A stretch of 64,000 bases of DNA, taken from NCBI RefSeq assembly GCF_001238275.1, contig NZ_LGTB01000045.1, forward strand, positions 1 to 64,000, in the 5' to 3' direction. Position numbers and translations under genes: made by a program. The notes beneath the pieces are model-generated. The model was not told the origin of the DNA. It searched no databases and saw nothing but the letters and a program-made list of their open reading frames with translations. Within the stretch, counting starts at the first letter, position 1, and every line of letters begins with the position of its first letter. Source of the stretch: Bradyrhizobium viridifuturi. Lineage in GTDB: Bacteria > Pseudomonadota > Alphaproteobacteria > Rhizobiales > Xanthobacteraceae. Shown in pieces: positions 1-8,399 of this stretch.

Positions 1-10
1 CGAATTCGAC

Positions 11-32
11 CTCTCCCCGCAAGCGGGGCGAG
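11..32. terminator. Hairpin downstream of the TetR gene
   Basis: An inverted repeat CTCTCCCCGC / GCGGGGCGAG with a 2-base loop and one mismatch lies just past the end of the leftward tetR gene. There is no T-run, so it may be a short copy of an intergenic repeat rather than a true Rho-independent terminator. Confidence 0.4.
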
Positions 33-73
33 GTGACTTACGACGGCTGCGCCGAAATTCTTGCTGAAGCGGC

Positions 74-672
74 TCAGCCCTTGGTCTGCTCCTCGAACGC
101 CTTCAGCGACACCGCCGCGATCTCACGCAGCGTCTCGCGGTTCGCGCCCGACGAGGCCATCACGCACATGCCCGATGTCACCGCGGAGAGAAAGCGCGCA
201 AGCGTGGCCGGATCGACGCTCTCGCCGAGGTCACCGTCGCCTTGGCGCGGACAAAGCGTTCGCGCAGCTGGTCCTCGGTGCGGGTGCGACGCGCCGCCAG
301 CTCGAACGGAACGTTCTCCGAGCCGGTGCCGCAGGCAAGGCCGCCCTGGACCAGCAGGCAGCCGGGCGGGTTGGCGGGGTCGGTCTGGGCGTCCGCATGC
401 TCCATCAGAAATCGTTCGGCCACCTCGTGCGCGGTCGGGGAACTGACCACCCGGTCCATCCAGGCGTCGCGCTTTTCGGTGTAACGGTCGAGCGCGGCCT
501 TGAGCAGGCCTTCCTTGCTGCCGAAGGCGGCATACAGGCTCGGAGGATTGATGCTCATCGCCTCGGTGAGCTGCGCGATCGTCGCGCCCTCGTATCCGTG
601 GCGCCAGAACACGTCCATGGCCCGGTCCAAAGCGGCGTCCGCGTCGAAGGCGCGGGGGCGTCCCATTCCCAT
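74..672 (-). CDS. TetR/AcrR-family transcriptional regulator (one-base frameshift near 237)
   Basis: Predicted repressor of the divergent RND efflux operon. The N-terminus has the TetR DNA-binding domain (residues about 10-57, including TIAQLTEAM and SLYAAFGSKEGLL). ATG 672 is preferred because a GGAG lies upstream; an in-frame ATG also occurs two codons later. As read, the frame breaks after ERFVRAKA near 237 and ends early. Adding one base restores GDLGESVDPATLARFLSAV and a normal C-terminus ending FEEQTKG at 74, giving about 199 residues, which is typical for the family. Because the restored tail is well preserved, a sequencing deletion is likelier than a pseudogene. Two palindromes in the divergent intergenic region are candidate operators. 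Confidence 0.85.
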
Positions 673-801
673 TTTTCGTTGCTCCGTAAGCGGGGGGCCG
701 TTTCTGTGACGGACTGTCCCTAGCTTATCCTCTTGTTGCACCAGTAGTTTTTCCGCGGCTTCCCATTTCCCCATGAATGAGATAATAATTTCATAGTGTC
801 T

Positions 802-815
802 GATACATAAGTATC
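802..815. promoter_or_regulatory. Inverted repeat GATAC-N4-GTATC in the tetR/RND promoter region
   Basis: A 14-bp dyad (GATAC, spacer ATAA, GTATC) lies between the divergent tetR gene and efflux operon. It could be part of an operator or overlap a promoter. Evidence is symmetry and location only. Confidence 0.35.
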
Positions 816-839
816 TTGCGAACCGGCGTCCAGCTCCAC

Positions 840-861
840 ATCTGTAGCGAACACTACAGAT
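840..861. promoter_or_regulatory. Candidate TetR operator upstream of the efflux operon
   Basis: A perfect palindrome ATCTGTAG-N6-CTACAGAT (8-bp arms, 22 bp in all) ends 15 bases before the adaptor ATG at 877 and just before its Shine-Dalgarno GGAG (866-869). Size and position suit a TetR-family operator that would block transcription of the pump genes. Binding is inferred, not shown. Confidence 0.55.
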
Positions 862-876
862 CTCTGGAGCGCGTGA

Positions 877-2121
877 ATGCCCTCGTCAACCCAAAATCCC
901 CGTTCCGGCCGTTTCCGACGCGTCGTCGGCGGCGTCGTGATCCTGGGCGCCGTGGCCGCCGCCGGTTCGATCGCGACCGGCCATTATTTCCATGCCGCGC
1001 AGGCGACCGCCACCGCCGCCGCGCCCGAACCGGCAGTTCCGGTGACTGTCGCCGTGATCCAGCCGCGGCCGACCACCCTGTTCGATGACTTCTCGGGCCG
1101 GCTCGAGGCCGTCGACCGCGTCCAGCTCCGGCCGCGGGTCGCTGGCGCGATCCTTTCGACCAATTTCACCGAGGGCGCGCTGGTGAAGTCCGGCGACATC
1201 CTGTTCAAGATCGATCCTGCGCCCTACGCGGCCGAGGTCGATCGCGCCCAGGCCCAGCTCGAGGCGGCCAAGGCCCGCGTCGTGTTCACCACGAGCGAGG
1301 TCGAGCGCGGCGCGCAGCTGGTCGGCAACAACATCGTCACCAAGCGCGATTTCGACCAGCGCGACAACGCCAATCGCGAAGCGATCGCCAACGTCAAGGC
1401 GGCTGAAGCCGCGCTGCAGACCGCAAAGCTCAATCTCGACTACACCGAGGTCCGCGCACCGGTCGATGGCCGGGTCGGCCGGATCGAGGTCACCGTCGGC
1501 AATCTCGTCGCCGCGGGTACATCGTCGCCGGTCCTGACCTCGCTGGTCTCGGTCAATCCGATCTATGCGAGCTTCGATGCCGACGAGGAAGTCGTGCTGC
1601 GCGCGCTGAACTCGATCGCGGATGCCTCCGGCAAGCGCGGCAATCTGGACCAGATCCCGGTCGACATGGTCACCTCGGGCGGCCTCAGCGCCAAGGGGCA
1701 TATCCAGCTCATCGACAACCAGGTCAACGGCCAGAGTGGCACGATCCGCGTCCGTGCCGTGTTCAAGAACGACGACGGCCGCCTGATCCCCGGACAGTTC
1801 GCCCGCGTGCGCATGGGCCAGCCCAAGCAGCAGACCCTGGTGTTGATCGACGAACGCGCCGTCGGCACCGACCAAGACAAGAAGTTCGTTATGCTGGTCG
1901 GCGACGACAGCCGCGCGGTCTATCGCTCCGTCACGCTTGGCGGCGCGGTCGATGGCCTGCGGATCGTCACCGCCGGCCTGAAATCCGGCGACCGCATCGT
2001 CGTCAACGGCCTGCAGCGCGTGCGTCCCGGCGCACTTCTGAAGATGGAAGTCGCCGAGATGGGCGCGCGCGGCATGCAGCAGGCATCCACTGAAACCAAC
2101 CAGCACGTCGTGCAGCGCTAG
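877..2121 (+). CDS. RND efflux periplasmic adaptor subunit (AcrA/MexA type)
   Basis: Membrane-fusion protein expected to bridge the inner-membrane RND pump encoded next to it and an outer-membrane channel. At 414 residues it has the usual family length. An N-terminal hydrophobic segment (about residues 16-36) anchors it; I see no lipobox cysteine. The lipoyl-like half motif is at about 70-110 (VAGAILSTNFTEGALVKSGD), a coiled-coil hairpin follows (about 115-185), and the second half motif contains YTEVRAPVDGRVGRIEVTVG. A GGAG precedes the ATG. The pump gene begins 23 bases downstream, so the two are almost certainly co-transcribed. No outer-membrane factor gene is nearby. Confidence 0.93.
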   Translation: MPSSTQNPRSGRFRRVVGGVVILGAVAAAGSIATGHYFHAAQATATAAAPEPAVPVTVAVIQPRPTTLFDDFSGRLEAVDRVQLRPRVAGAILSTNFTEGALVKSGDILFKIDPAPYAAEVDRAQAQLEAAKARVVFTTSEVERGAQLVGNNIVTKRDFDQRDNANREAIANVKAAEAALQTAKLNLDYTEVRAPVDGRVGRIEVTVGNLVAAGTSSPVLTSLVSVNPIYASFDADEEVVLRALNSIADASGKRGNLDQIPVDMVTSGGLSAKGHIQLIDNQVNGQSGTIRVRAVFKNDDGRLIPGQFARVRMGQPKQQTLVLIDERAVGTDQDKKFVMLVGDDSRAVYRSVTLGGAVDGLRIVTAGLKSGDRIVVNGLQRVRPGALLKMEVAEMGARGMQQASTETNQHVVQR

Positions 2122-2144
2122 GCGCTGCGCGCGGGGGCGGAGCC

Positions 2145-5100
2145 ATGAATCTCTCAAAATTCTTCATCGACCGGCCGATCTTTGCCGGCGTGCTATCGAT
2201 CCTGATCTTCCTGGCGGGCCTGATCTCGCTGGTGGCGATGCCGATCTCGGAATATCCCGATGTGGTGCCGCCGTCGGTCGTGGTGCGCGCGACCTATCCC
2301 GGCGCCAATCCGAAGGTGATCGCCGAGACGGTGGCAACGCCGATCGAGGAGCAGATCAACGGCGTCGAGGGCATGCTCTATATGTCGAGCCAGGCGACCA
2401 CCGACGGCGCGATGACGCTGACGGTGACGTTCCGGCTCGGCACCGACCCCGACAAGGCGACCCAGCTGGTGCAGAACCGCGTGCAGCAGGCCGAGCCGCG
2501 CCTGCCGGCGGTGGTGCGCCAGCTCGGCATCATCACCAAGAAAAGCTCGCCCGACCTCACCATGGTCGTGCATCTGCTGTCGCCGAACAATCGCTACGAC
2601 ATGACGTATCTGCGCAATTACGCAGTGCTCAACGTCAAGGACCGGCTGGCCCGGATCGACGGCGTCGGCGACGTCCAGCTCTATGGCGCCGGCGACTATT
2701 CGATGCGAGTCTGGGTCGATCCGCAGAAGGCCGCCGAGCATTCGCTGACCGCGAGCGACGTCGTGCGTGCGATCCAGGCCCAGAACGTCGAGGCCGCGGC
2801 CGGCGTGGTCGGCTCCTCGCCCAGCGTCAAGGGCATCGACCTCCAGCTCTCCGTCAACGCGGAAGGACGGCTGTCGACCGAGGAGCAGTTCGGCGACATC
2901 GTGGTGAAGACCGGCTCCGCCGGCGAGGTGGTGCGGCTGCGTGATGTTGCCCGGATCGAACTCGGCGCCTCCGAATACGGCCTGCGCTCGCTGCTCGACA
3001 ACAAGCAGGCGGTCGCGATCCCGATCTTCCAGGCGCCGGGTTCGAACGCGCTGGAAATATCCGACCATGTCCGCGCGACGATGGCCGAGATCAAGAAGAA
3101 CATGCCGGAAGGCGTGTCGTACCAGATCGTCTACGATCCCACCCAGTTCGTGCGCTCGTCGATCGAGGCCGTCATCCATACGCTGCTCGAGGCGATCGCG
3201 CTCGTCGTGCTGGTCGTGATCCTGTTCCTGCAGACCTGGCGCGCCTCGATCATTCCGCTGATCGCGGTTCCAGTGTCGATCGTCGGCACCTTCGCGGTGA
3301 TGCACGTGTTCGGCTTCTCGATCAACGCGCTCAGCCTGTTCGGCCTGGTGCTGGCGATCGGCATCGTGGTCGACGACGCCATCGTGGTGGTCGAGAACGT
3401 CGAGCGCAACATCGAGTCCGGCCTGTCGCCGCGCGACGCCACCAACCAGGCAATGCGCGAAGTGTCCGGCCCGATCATCGCGATCGCGCTGGTGCTGATC
3501 GCTGTGTTCGTGCCGCTCGCCTTCATCTCCGGCCTCACCGGACAGTTCTACAAGCAGTTCGCGCTGACGATCGCGATCTCGACCGTGATCTCGGCGATCA
3601 ACTCGCTGACGCTGTCGCCGGCGCTGTCGGCGCTGCTTCTGAAGGGCCATCACGAGCCGAAGGACTGGCTGACCCGGGTCATGGAAAAGTCGCTGGGCTG
3701 GTTCTTCCGCGGCTTCAACAAGGTGTTCACCAAGTCGTCCGCGAACTACGGCCGCACCGTTACCAAGGTGATCTATGGCAAGGCCGTGGTGATCGGTCTC
3801 TATGTGCTGTTGATAGGCGTGACCGGCGTGCTGTTCAAGCAGGTGCCGAGCGGCTTCGTGCCGGGCCAGGACAAGCAGTACCTGGTCGGCTTTGCGCGGC
3901 TGCCTGATGGCGCCACGCTGGACCGCACCGAGGAAGTGATCCGCAAGATGAGCGAGATCGCGCTGACCCAGCCGGGTGTCGAAAGCTCGGTGGCGTTCCC
4001 GGGCCTGTCGATCTCCGGCTTCACCAACTCCTCCAACGCCGGCATCGTGTTCTCGACCTTGAAACCGTTCGACGAGCGCAAGGATCCCTCGCTGAGCGGT
4101 CCGGCGATCGCGGCCGCGCTGAACAAGAAATATGCCGGCATCCAGGATGCCTTCATCGCCATGTTCCCGCCGCCGCCGGTCAATGGCCTCGGCACCATCG
4201 GCGGCTTCAAGCTGCAGATCGAGGACCGCGCCGGTCTCGGCTACGAGGCGTTGAACGACGCCACCAAGGCGTTCATGACCGCGATGCAGAAGGCGCCGGA
4301 GATCGCCGGCGTGTTCTCCAGCTTCCAGGTCAACGTGCCGCAGCTGTTCGCCGACATCGACCGCACCAAGGCGTTGCAGCTCGGCGTGCCGGTCACCGAA
4401 GTGTTCAACACGCTGCAGATCTATCTCGGCTCCTACTATGTCAACGACTTCAACAAATTCGGCCGCACCTATTCGGTCTATGTGCAGGCCGACGCGCCGT
4501 TCCGCGCGCGTGCCGACGACATCAGGCAGTTGAAGGTGCGCTCGTCGTCGGGCGACATGGTGCCGCTGTCGGCCTTGCTGAAGGTCCGCCAGAGCGCGGG
4601 GCCGGAGCGCGCGATTCGCTACAACGGCTTCCTGTCGTCTGATATCAACGCCGCTGCCGCGCCGGGCTATTCCTCCGGCCAGGCGCAGGAGGCAGCGACG
4701 CGGATCGCGGCCGAAGTATTGCCGCCGGGCTTTGCCTTTGAATGGACCGACCTGACCTATCAGGAGTTCATCGCCGGCAATTCCGGGATCTGGGTGTTCC
4801 CGCTCGCGATCCTGCTGGTGTTCCTTGTGCTGGCCGCGCTCTATGAGAGCCTGGCGCTGCCGCTGTCGATCATCATGATCGTGCCGATGGGCCTGTTGGC
4901 GGCGATGTTCGGGGTCTGGCTGTCGAAGGGCGACAACAACGTCTTCACCCAGATCGGCCTGATCGTTCTGGTGGGCCTGTCGGCCAAGAACGCCATCCTG
5001 ATCGTCGAATTCGCGCGCGAGCTCGAATTCGCCGGACGCTCGCCGATCAGAGCGGCGATCGAGGCCAGCCGGCTGCGGTTGCGGCCGATCCTGATGACGT

Positions 5101-5327
5101 CGATGGCGTTCATCATGGGTGTGTTGCCGCTGGTGCTGTCGACCGGCGCGGGCTCGGAGATGCGGCGCGCGATGGGTGTCGCGGTGTTCTCCGGCATGAT
5201 CGGCGTCACGGTGTTCGGCCTGTTCCTGACGCCGGTGTTCTATGTGCTGTTGCGCACGCTCACCGGCATGAAGCCGCTGACGCAGCACGGCGAGGCGACG
5301 ATCCCCGGAAAGGCACACGCGGCATGA
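2145..5327 (+). CDS. RND multidrug efflux transporter, HAE1 family (AcrB/MexB-like)
   Basis: Proton-driven inner-membrane drug exporter of 1060 residues, the normal length. The N-terminus FFIDRPIFAGVLSI is the classic HAE1 start, followed by the porter-domain motif SEYPDVVPPSVVV. The proton-relay residues are present: adjacent aspartates in GIVVDDAIVVVENVE (about 410 and 411) and a lysine in GLSAKNAILIVEF (about 948). Twelve membrane helices and two large periplasmic loops are expected from the family. It follows the adaptor gene in one operon and is probably controlled by the divergent TetR. The substrate cannot be told from sequence. Its TGA stop forms the loop of a strong hairpin. Confidence 0.95.
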   Translation: MNLSKFFIDRPIFAGVLSILIFLAGLISLVAMPISEYPDVVPPSVVVRATYPGANPKVIAETVATPIEEQINGVEGMLYMSSQATTDGAMTLTVTFRLGTDPDKATQLVQNRVQQAEPRLPAVVRQLGIITKKSSPDLTMVVHLLSPNNRYDMTYLRNYAVLNVKDRLARIDGVGDVQLYGAGDYSMRVWVDPQKAAEHSLTASDVVRAIQAQNVEAAAGVVGSSPSVKGIDLQLSVNAEGRLSTEEQFGDIVVKTGSAGEVVRLRDVARIELGASEYGLRSLLDNKQAVAIPIFQAPGSNALEISDHVRATMAEIKKNMPEGVSYQIVYDPTQFVRSSIEAVIHTLLEAIALVVLVVILFLQTWRASIIPLIAVPVSIVGTFAVMHVFGFSINALSLFGLVLAIGIVVDDAIVVVENVERNIESGLSPRDATNQAMREVSGPIIAIALVLIAVFVPLAFISGLTGQFYKQFALTIAISTVISAINSLTLSPALSALLLKGHHEPKDWLTRVMEKSLGWFFRGFNKVFTKSSANYGRTVTKVIYGKAVVIGLYVLLIGVTGVLFKQVPSGFVPGQDKQYLVGFARLPDGATLDRTEEVIRKMSEIALTQPGVESSVAFPGLSISGFTNSSNAGIVFSTLKPFDERKDPSLSGPAIAAALNKKYAGIQDAFIAMFPPPPVNGLGTIGGFKLQIEDRAGLGYEALNDATKAFMTAMQKAPEIAGVFSSFQVNVPQLFADIDRTKALQLGVPVTEVFNTLQIYLGSYYVNDFNKFGRTYSVYVQADAPFRARADDIRQLKVRSSSGDMVPLSALLKVRQSAGPERAIRYNGFLSSDINAAAAPGYSSGQAQEAATRIAAEVLPPGFAFEWTDLTYQEFIAGNSGIWVFPLAILLVFLVLAALYESLALPLSIIMIVPMGLLAAMFGVWLSKGDNNVFTQIGLIVLVGLSAKNAILIVEFARELEFAGRSPIRAAIEASRLRLRPILMTSMAFIMGVLPLVLSTGAGSEMRRAMGVAVFSGMIGVTVFGLFLTPVFYVLLRTLTGMKPLTQHGEATIPGKAHAA

Positions 5328-5338
5328 TGCCGCGTGTG
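5314..5338. terminator. Hairpin with the RND pump stop codon in its loop
   Basis: Perfect 11-bp arms CACACGCGGCA and TGCCGCGTGTG enclose exactly the TGA stop codon (5325-5327) as a 3-base loop. There is no clear T-run, so it may stabilise the 3' end or act as a weak terminator. Confidence 0.5.
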
Positions 5339-5364
5339 TAAGCTTGATGTCAGCTTTGAAGGAA

Positions 5365-5583
5365 TCAGGCTGCGATATCGAGCAGCAGAAGTGACGAACC
5401 GCGGACCAGCACCTTGCGGCCCGCGGGCGTCAGCTCAAACGCGTCGCCTCGTACAGCGACATAACCGAGCGTGATCAGGCTTTCGACGGCAAACCGGTTC
5501 AAACGTGAAGGGTTTGCTGCGGGAGCCCGCAGCGCTTTCAGCGCATCCCACTGATCGGGTCTGAGTTCGAATTCTTCGCTCAT
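5365..5583 (-). CDS. Small hypothetical protein, winged-helix-like
   Basis: A 72-residue protein starting MSEEFELRPDQWDALKALR. The second half (RFAVESLITLGYVAVRGDAFELTP) reads like the recognition helix and wing of a small winged-helix domain (LGYV-x-x-x-GDAFELTPAGRKVL), so a DNA-binding role is possible but unproven. The reading frame extends 23 codons further upstream; the internal ATG at 5583 is chosen because the domain begins there and the extra N-terminus looks non-coding. It is a lone gene between the efflux operon and the SDR gene. Confidence 0.6.
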   Translation of the reverse strand: MSEEFELRPDQWDALKALRAPAANPSRLNRFAVESLITLGYVAVRGDAFELTPAGRKVLVRGSSLLLLDIAA

Positions 5584-5784
5584 TGGTCCAGGCACTCCAG
5601 AAGTTCTTGGCGTGCGAGATACAGAGCGCAGATGAATTTCGTGCGACCACAACGAGTCAGGATTTCGATTTATGTGGACGCGCCGTCACATCGCCGTGTC
5701 ATTGGAATACTTCAATTTTTTCGAATCATTGCGGTGCAACAACGCGTGATTTCGTCACAGTGATTAATCCCGAATTGTCACACA

Positions 5785-5805
5785 GGTTAATCGTCTCGAT
5801 TAACC
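5785..5805. terminator. Hairpin at the end of the SDR operon
   Basis: Perfect 9-bp arms GGTTAATCG / CGATTAACC with a TCT loop. The TAA stop of the leftward SDR gene (5800-5802) lies in one arm. There is no long T-run; it is a candidate terminator or 3'-end stabiliser for the three-gene leftward operon. Confidence 0.45.
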
Positions 5806-6600
5806 GCGCCGCACGCTTGCGCCGCCATCGACCGGCAACGTGACACCGGTCACGAAATTCGCTTCATCGGACGCGAGAAACAGTGCGGCATTCGCGACAT
5901 CCCAGCCGGTGCCCATCTTGTGACGCAGCGGCACCTTGCTGTCGCGCTCGGCCTCGACCTCGGCGCGGCTCTTCTTGAATTCGCGGGCGCGCGTATCGAC
6001 GGCCATCGGCGTGTTCATCAATCCGGGCAGGATCACGTTTGCGCGAATGCCATATTGCGCATTCTGGTAGGCGAGCTGTTCGGTGAAGGCGATCATCGCC
6101 GACTTGGTCGCCTTGTAGGCGACGTAAGGGTAGGTCGTGATCGCGGCCATCGACGAGATGTTGATGATCGAGCCGCTCTGCTGCTGACGCATGATCGGGA
6201 TCACGTGCTTGGCGGCGAGGATGCAGCTCTTCAGATTGATCGCCACGCAGCGGTCGAATGCTTCCTCTGATATGTCGAGCAACTCGGCATCGCCGCCGGA
6301 GAGGCTGACGCCGACATTGTTGTGCAGGATATCGACGCTGCCCCAGCGGCCATGCGCATCCGCCACCATCGCCTTGATGTCGGAATTCTTGGTGACGTCG
6401 GCCTTGAAGGCGACCGACGTACCGCCCTTGGCCACGATCAGATCGACGGTCTCTTGCGCCGAATCCAGGTTGTGATCGACGCACAGCACCTTTGCGCCTT
6501 CGCGCGCGAAGGTCAGCGCGGTGGCGCGGCCGTTGCCGATGCCCTCGCCGGGACTTTGGCCGGCGCCGACGACGATGGCGACGCGATCTTGCAGGCGCAT
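5800..6600 (-). CDS. SDR-family NAD(P)-dependent oxidoreductase
   Basis: Classical short-chain dehydrogenase of 266 residues. The nucleotide-binding glycine motif is the variant GAGQSPGEGIG near the N-terminus. D-V-T follows FKAD, a variant NNVG replaces the usual NNAG, the catalytic serine is in NISSMAA, and the active-site YxxxK is YVAYK. The C-terminus LPVDGGASVRRG fits the family. Its ATG lies one base beyond the TGA of the upstream carboxymuconolactone-decarboxylase-like gene (TGACATG), so the two are translationally coupled. The operon suggests oxidation of an alcohol or hydroxyacyl intermediate in a catabolic pathway; the substrate is unknown. Confidence 0.9.
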   Translation of the reverse strand: MRLQDRVAIVVGAGQSPGEGIGNGRATALTFAREGAKVLCVDHNLDSAQETVDLIVAKGGTSVAFKADVTKNSDIKAMVADAHGRWGSVDILHNNVGVSLSGGDAELLDISEEAFDRCVAINLKSCILAAKHVIPIMRQQQSGSIINISSMAAITTYPYVAYKATKSAMIAFTEQLAYQNAQYGIRANVILPGLMNTPMAVDTRAREFKKSRAEVEAERDSKVPLRHKMGTGWDVANAALFLASDEANFVTGVTLPVDGGASVRRG

Positions 6601-6601
6601 G

Positions 6602-7156
6602 TCACTTCACTCCCGGGATCGGGTACTGCTGCAGTACCTCTTTGTAGCTGGGTTCGTTGTCGATCTGCATGGTGGCGAGCACCCGCACCACGGCGCAGTA
6701 GAATGCGATGGTCAACACCAGGTCGGTCATGTGCTCGTCGGAGAGATGTTGCTTGATCTCGGCGAAGGTCGCCTCCGACATCGCGAGCTCGCGCACCATC
6801 TCGCGGGCGCCCCTGAGGATCGCTCTTGCCAGCGGCTCGAGCTGCGACGGCTTGCCGTCGGTCTCCGCGATCAGGCCCTTGATGTCCTCATCGGTGACGC
6901 CGAACTCCTTGCCGATCTTCACATGGTGGGTGAATTCGTACTCGGACTTCTCCAGCCAGCCGACCTGCAGGATCGCAAGCTCGCGCAGCCGCGGATCGAG
7001 CTTGCTCTTGAAGCGGATATAGCCGCCGATTCCGTTGAAGGCCCGCGCCATGTCCGGCGAGTTCACCAGCAGCTTGTGCAGATTGGTATTGCGCTTGAGC
7101 ATGTCGCGATACTCAGGTGCGACCTGGTCGGCTTCGAGATAGGGCAGGCGGGCCAT
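6602..7156 (-). CDS. Carboxymuconolactone decarboxylase (AhpD-fold) family protein
   Basis: A 184-residue AhpD-like helical protein. The conserved stretch LRELAILQVGWLEKSEYEF followed by THH (about residues 57-78) is the CMD signature. It has no CxxC pair, so it resembles the decarboxylase or unknown-function branch and not the peroxidase AhpD. ATG 7156 is chosen over a start ten codons upstream because AAGGA precedes it. It sits second in a leftward operon between a MaoC-like protein and an SDR, 60 bases after the former and coupled to the latter. Such CMD proteins recur in catabolic clusters; the reaction is not known here. Confidence 0.85.
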   Translation of the reverse strand: MARLPYLEADQVAPEYRDMLKRNTNLHKLLVNSPDMARAFNGIGGYIRFKSKLDPRLRELAILQVGWLEKSEYEFTHHVKIGKEFGVTDEDIKGLIAETDGKPSQLEPLARAILRGAREMVRELAMSEATFAEIKQHLSDEHMTDLVLTIAFYCAVVRVLATMQIDNEPSYKEVLQQYPIPGVK

Positions 7157-7216
7157 TGTTGTTGTCCTTGGTTCGGCGGCTTGCAATGTTAGCGTTGTCT
7201 GGCGGCGGCTGTCACT

Positions 7217-8167
7217 TCAGCCGTAGAGGGCTTTGTGTTCGCTGGCGTAGTTGGCGTAGGAGTCCTTCATGCTGGCGCCGTTGAGCAGCATGGTCGCGAC
7301 CACGGCGTTGTCGGCGTCGAACACGGTCGAGCGCACCCACATGCTTTCGGTGCGCTTGCTGCCTGAGAGCGCCACGACCTCGCGCTCGACCCAATAGGTC
7401 TCGCCCGGGAACAGCGGCCCGCGCAGCAGGCGGATCTCCTGGTCGGCGAACAGCCCGACGGCAGGGCCACGGACCGGCAGCCGGTCCTCGCGCGCGCGGT
7501 ACTGGAACAGCACGCTCAGCATCTCCATCGGGATGACGGCACGGCCCCAGGGATTGTGCTCCAGCGAATAATAGTCCGACGGCTCGGTGATCACCTTGAG
7601 CTTGTCGGTCAGCGAGAACGGGTAGAGATCGCCCATGTTCTGGTCGAAATCCATCTTGATGGCCTGCCGCGCGGTCTTCATGCCGACCTTGATGTCGGCG
7701 AGGATCACCGGATCGGTCAGCGGCTTCAATTCGCCGAGCCGGTGGCTCAGCGCGGTCTCGCTGCCGTCGCCGTCGATCGAGGCGGTGCCGCGCAGGATCT
7801 CGGTGCCGTCGCGCTTGATCATGCCGATCGTGCAAACGGTCTGGCCCGGCTTCGGCTTCTCGATCTGGGCCTGCACCTCTTCGCCCTCGAATACCGGATT
7901 GCGGTAATGCGCCGACAGGCACCCGGTCATGAACCAGGCGCGGCCCCAGATCCGCTCGCACAGCGGTGCGAACTGGCTGAAATGGGTCGGTCCCTCGATG
8001 GTGCCGCCGCGGAAGCCGAGCTTCTGCGCGGTTGCGTCGTCGTGGATCGACGCGTGGGAGTCGTAGGTCTGGGCCTGCAGCATCTGCTTCGGGCTGCGCC
8101 AGGGACCCACCAGCAGATCGCCATTCTCCACGATTTCCGTCGTGAACGCGGATTCGACTTTAATCAT
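7217..8167 (-). CDS. MaoC-like / hotdog-fold dehydratase-like protein
   Basis: A 316-residue protein that probably contains two hotdog-fold halves, by resemblance to FAS1-like/MaoC-type dehydratase proteins (FRGGTIEGPTHFSQFAP in the N-half; FPGETYWVEREVVALSGS in the C-half). Catalytic residues cannot be placed with confidence. ATG 8167 (MIKVESAFTTEI) is chosen because GGGAG lies upstream and the longer N-terminal extension is low-complexity. It is the first gene of a leftward operon with the CMD and SDR genes and is divergent from the oxidoreductase at 8400. A role in hydrating or dehydrating an acyl-CoA intermediate is inference. Confidence 0.75.
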   Translation of the reverse strand: MIKVESAFTTEIVENGDLLVGPWRSPKQMLQAQTYDSHASIHDDATAQKLGFRGGTIEGPTHFSQFAPLCERIWGRAWFMTGCLSAHYRNPVFEGEEVQAQIEKPKPGQTVCTIGMIKRDGTEILRGTASIDGDGSETALSHRLGELKPLTDPVILADIKVGMKTARQAIKMDFDQNMGDLYPFSLTDKLKVITEPSDYYSLEHNPWGRAVIPMEMLSVLFQYRAREDRLPVRGPAVGLFADQEIRLLRGPLFPGETYWVEREVVALSGSKRTESMWVRSTVFDADNAVVATMLLNGASMKDSYANYASEHKALYG

Positions 8168-8399
8168 CCTTGGTCTCCCTTTGCGCGCCACCGTTTCAAA
8201 GATGCCGGGGTTCGGCAAGCCTCGCAGAGCAGCAGGGCCTCGCAGAGCAACAACACCTCGCAAACGCACAACGAGATATGTGCTGCGACCATGGAAACGG
8301 GGCTGTTGATGCATAACAAAATCAGTGCATGCTGATGCATGATCATGGACAGACAATGAGACCGGTTCGGACCGGCGTGGCTGACTGACGGGGAAACTG
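8168..8399. promoter_or_regulatory. Divergent promoter region with direct repeats and ATGCAT motifs
   Basis: This stretch separates the MaoC-like operon from the oxidoreductase gene. It holds three imperfect 17-18 bp direct repeats starting CCTCGCAGAGCA / CCTCGCAGAGCA / CCTCGCAAACGC (about 8219-8274) and two copies of TGATGCAT (about 8308 and 8333). Shared regulation of both transcripts is plausible. No regulator gene is adjacent. Confidence 0.4.

Noticed and set aside
74..672. tetR as a true pseudogene
   Set aside because: The sequence after the frame break is still fully conserved, and eleven other genes show the same single-base loss, so a sequence error is the better explanation.
2193..5318. 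A very long open frame on the strand opposite the RND pump
   Set aside because: Its composition (Arg, His, Asp, Gln rich) is what a shadow frame of a high-GC gene gives. The plus-strand frame is a full, conserved AcrB-type protein.
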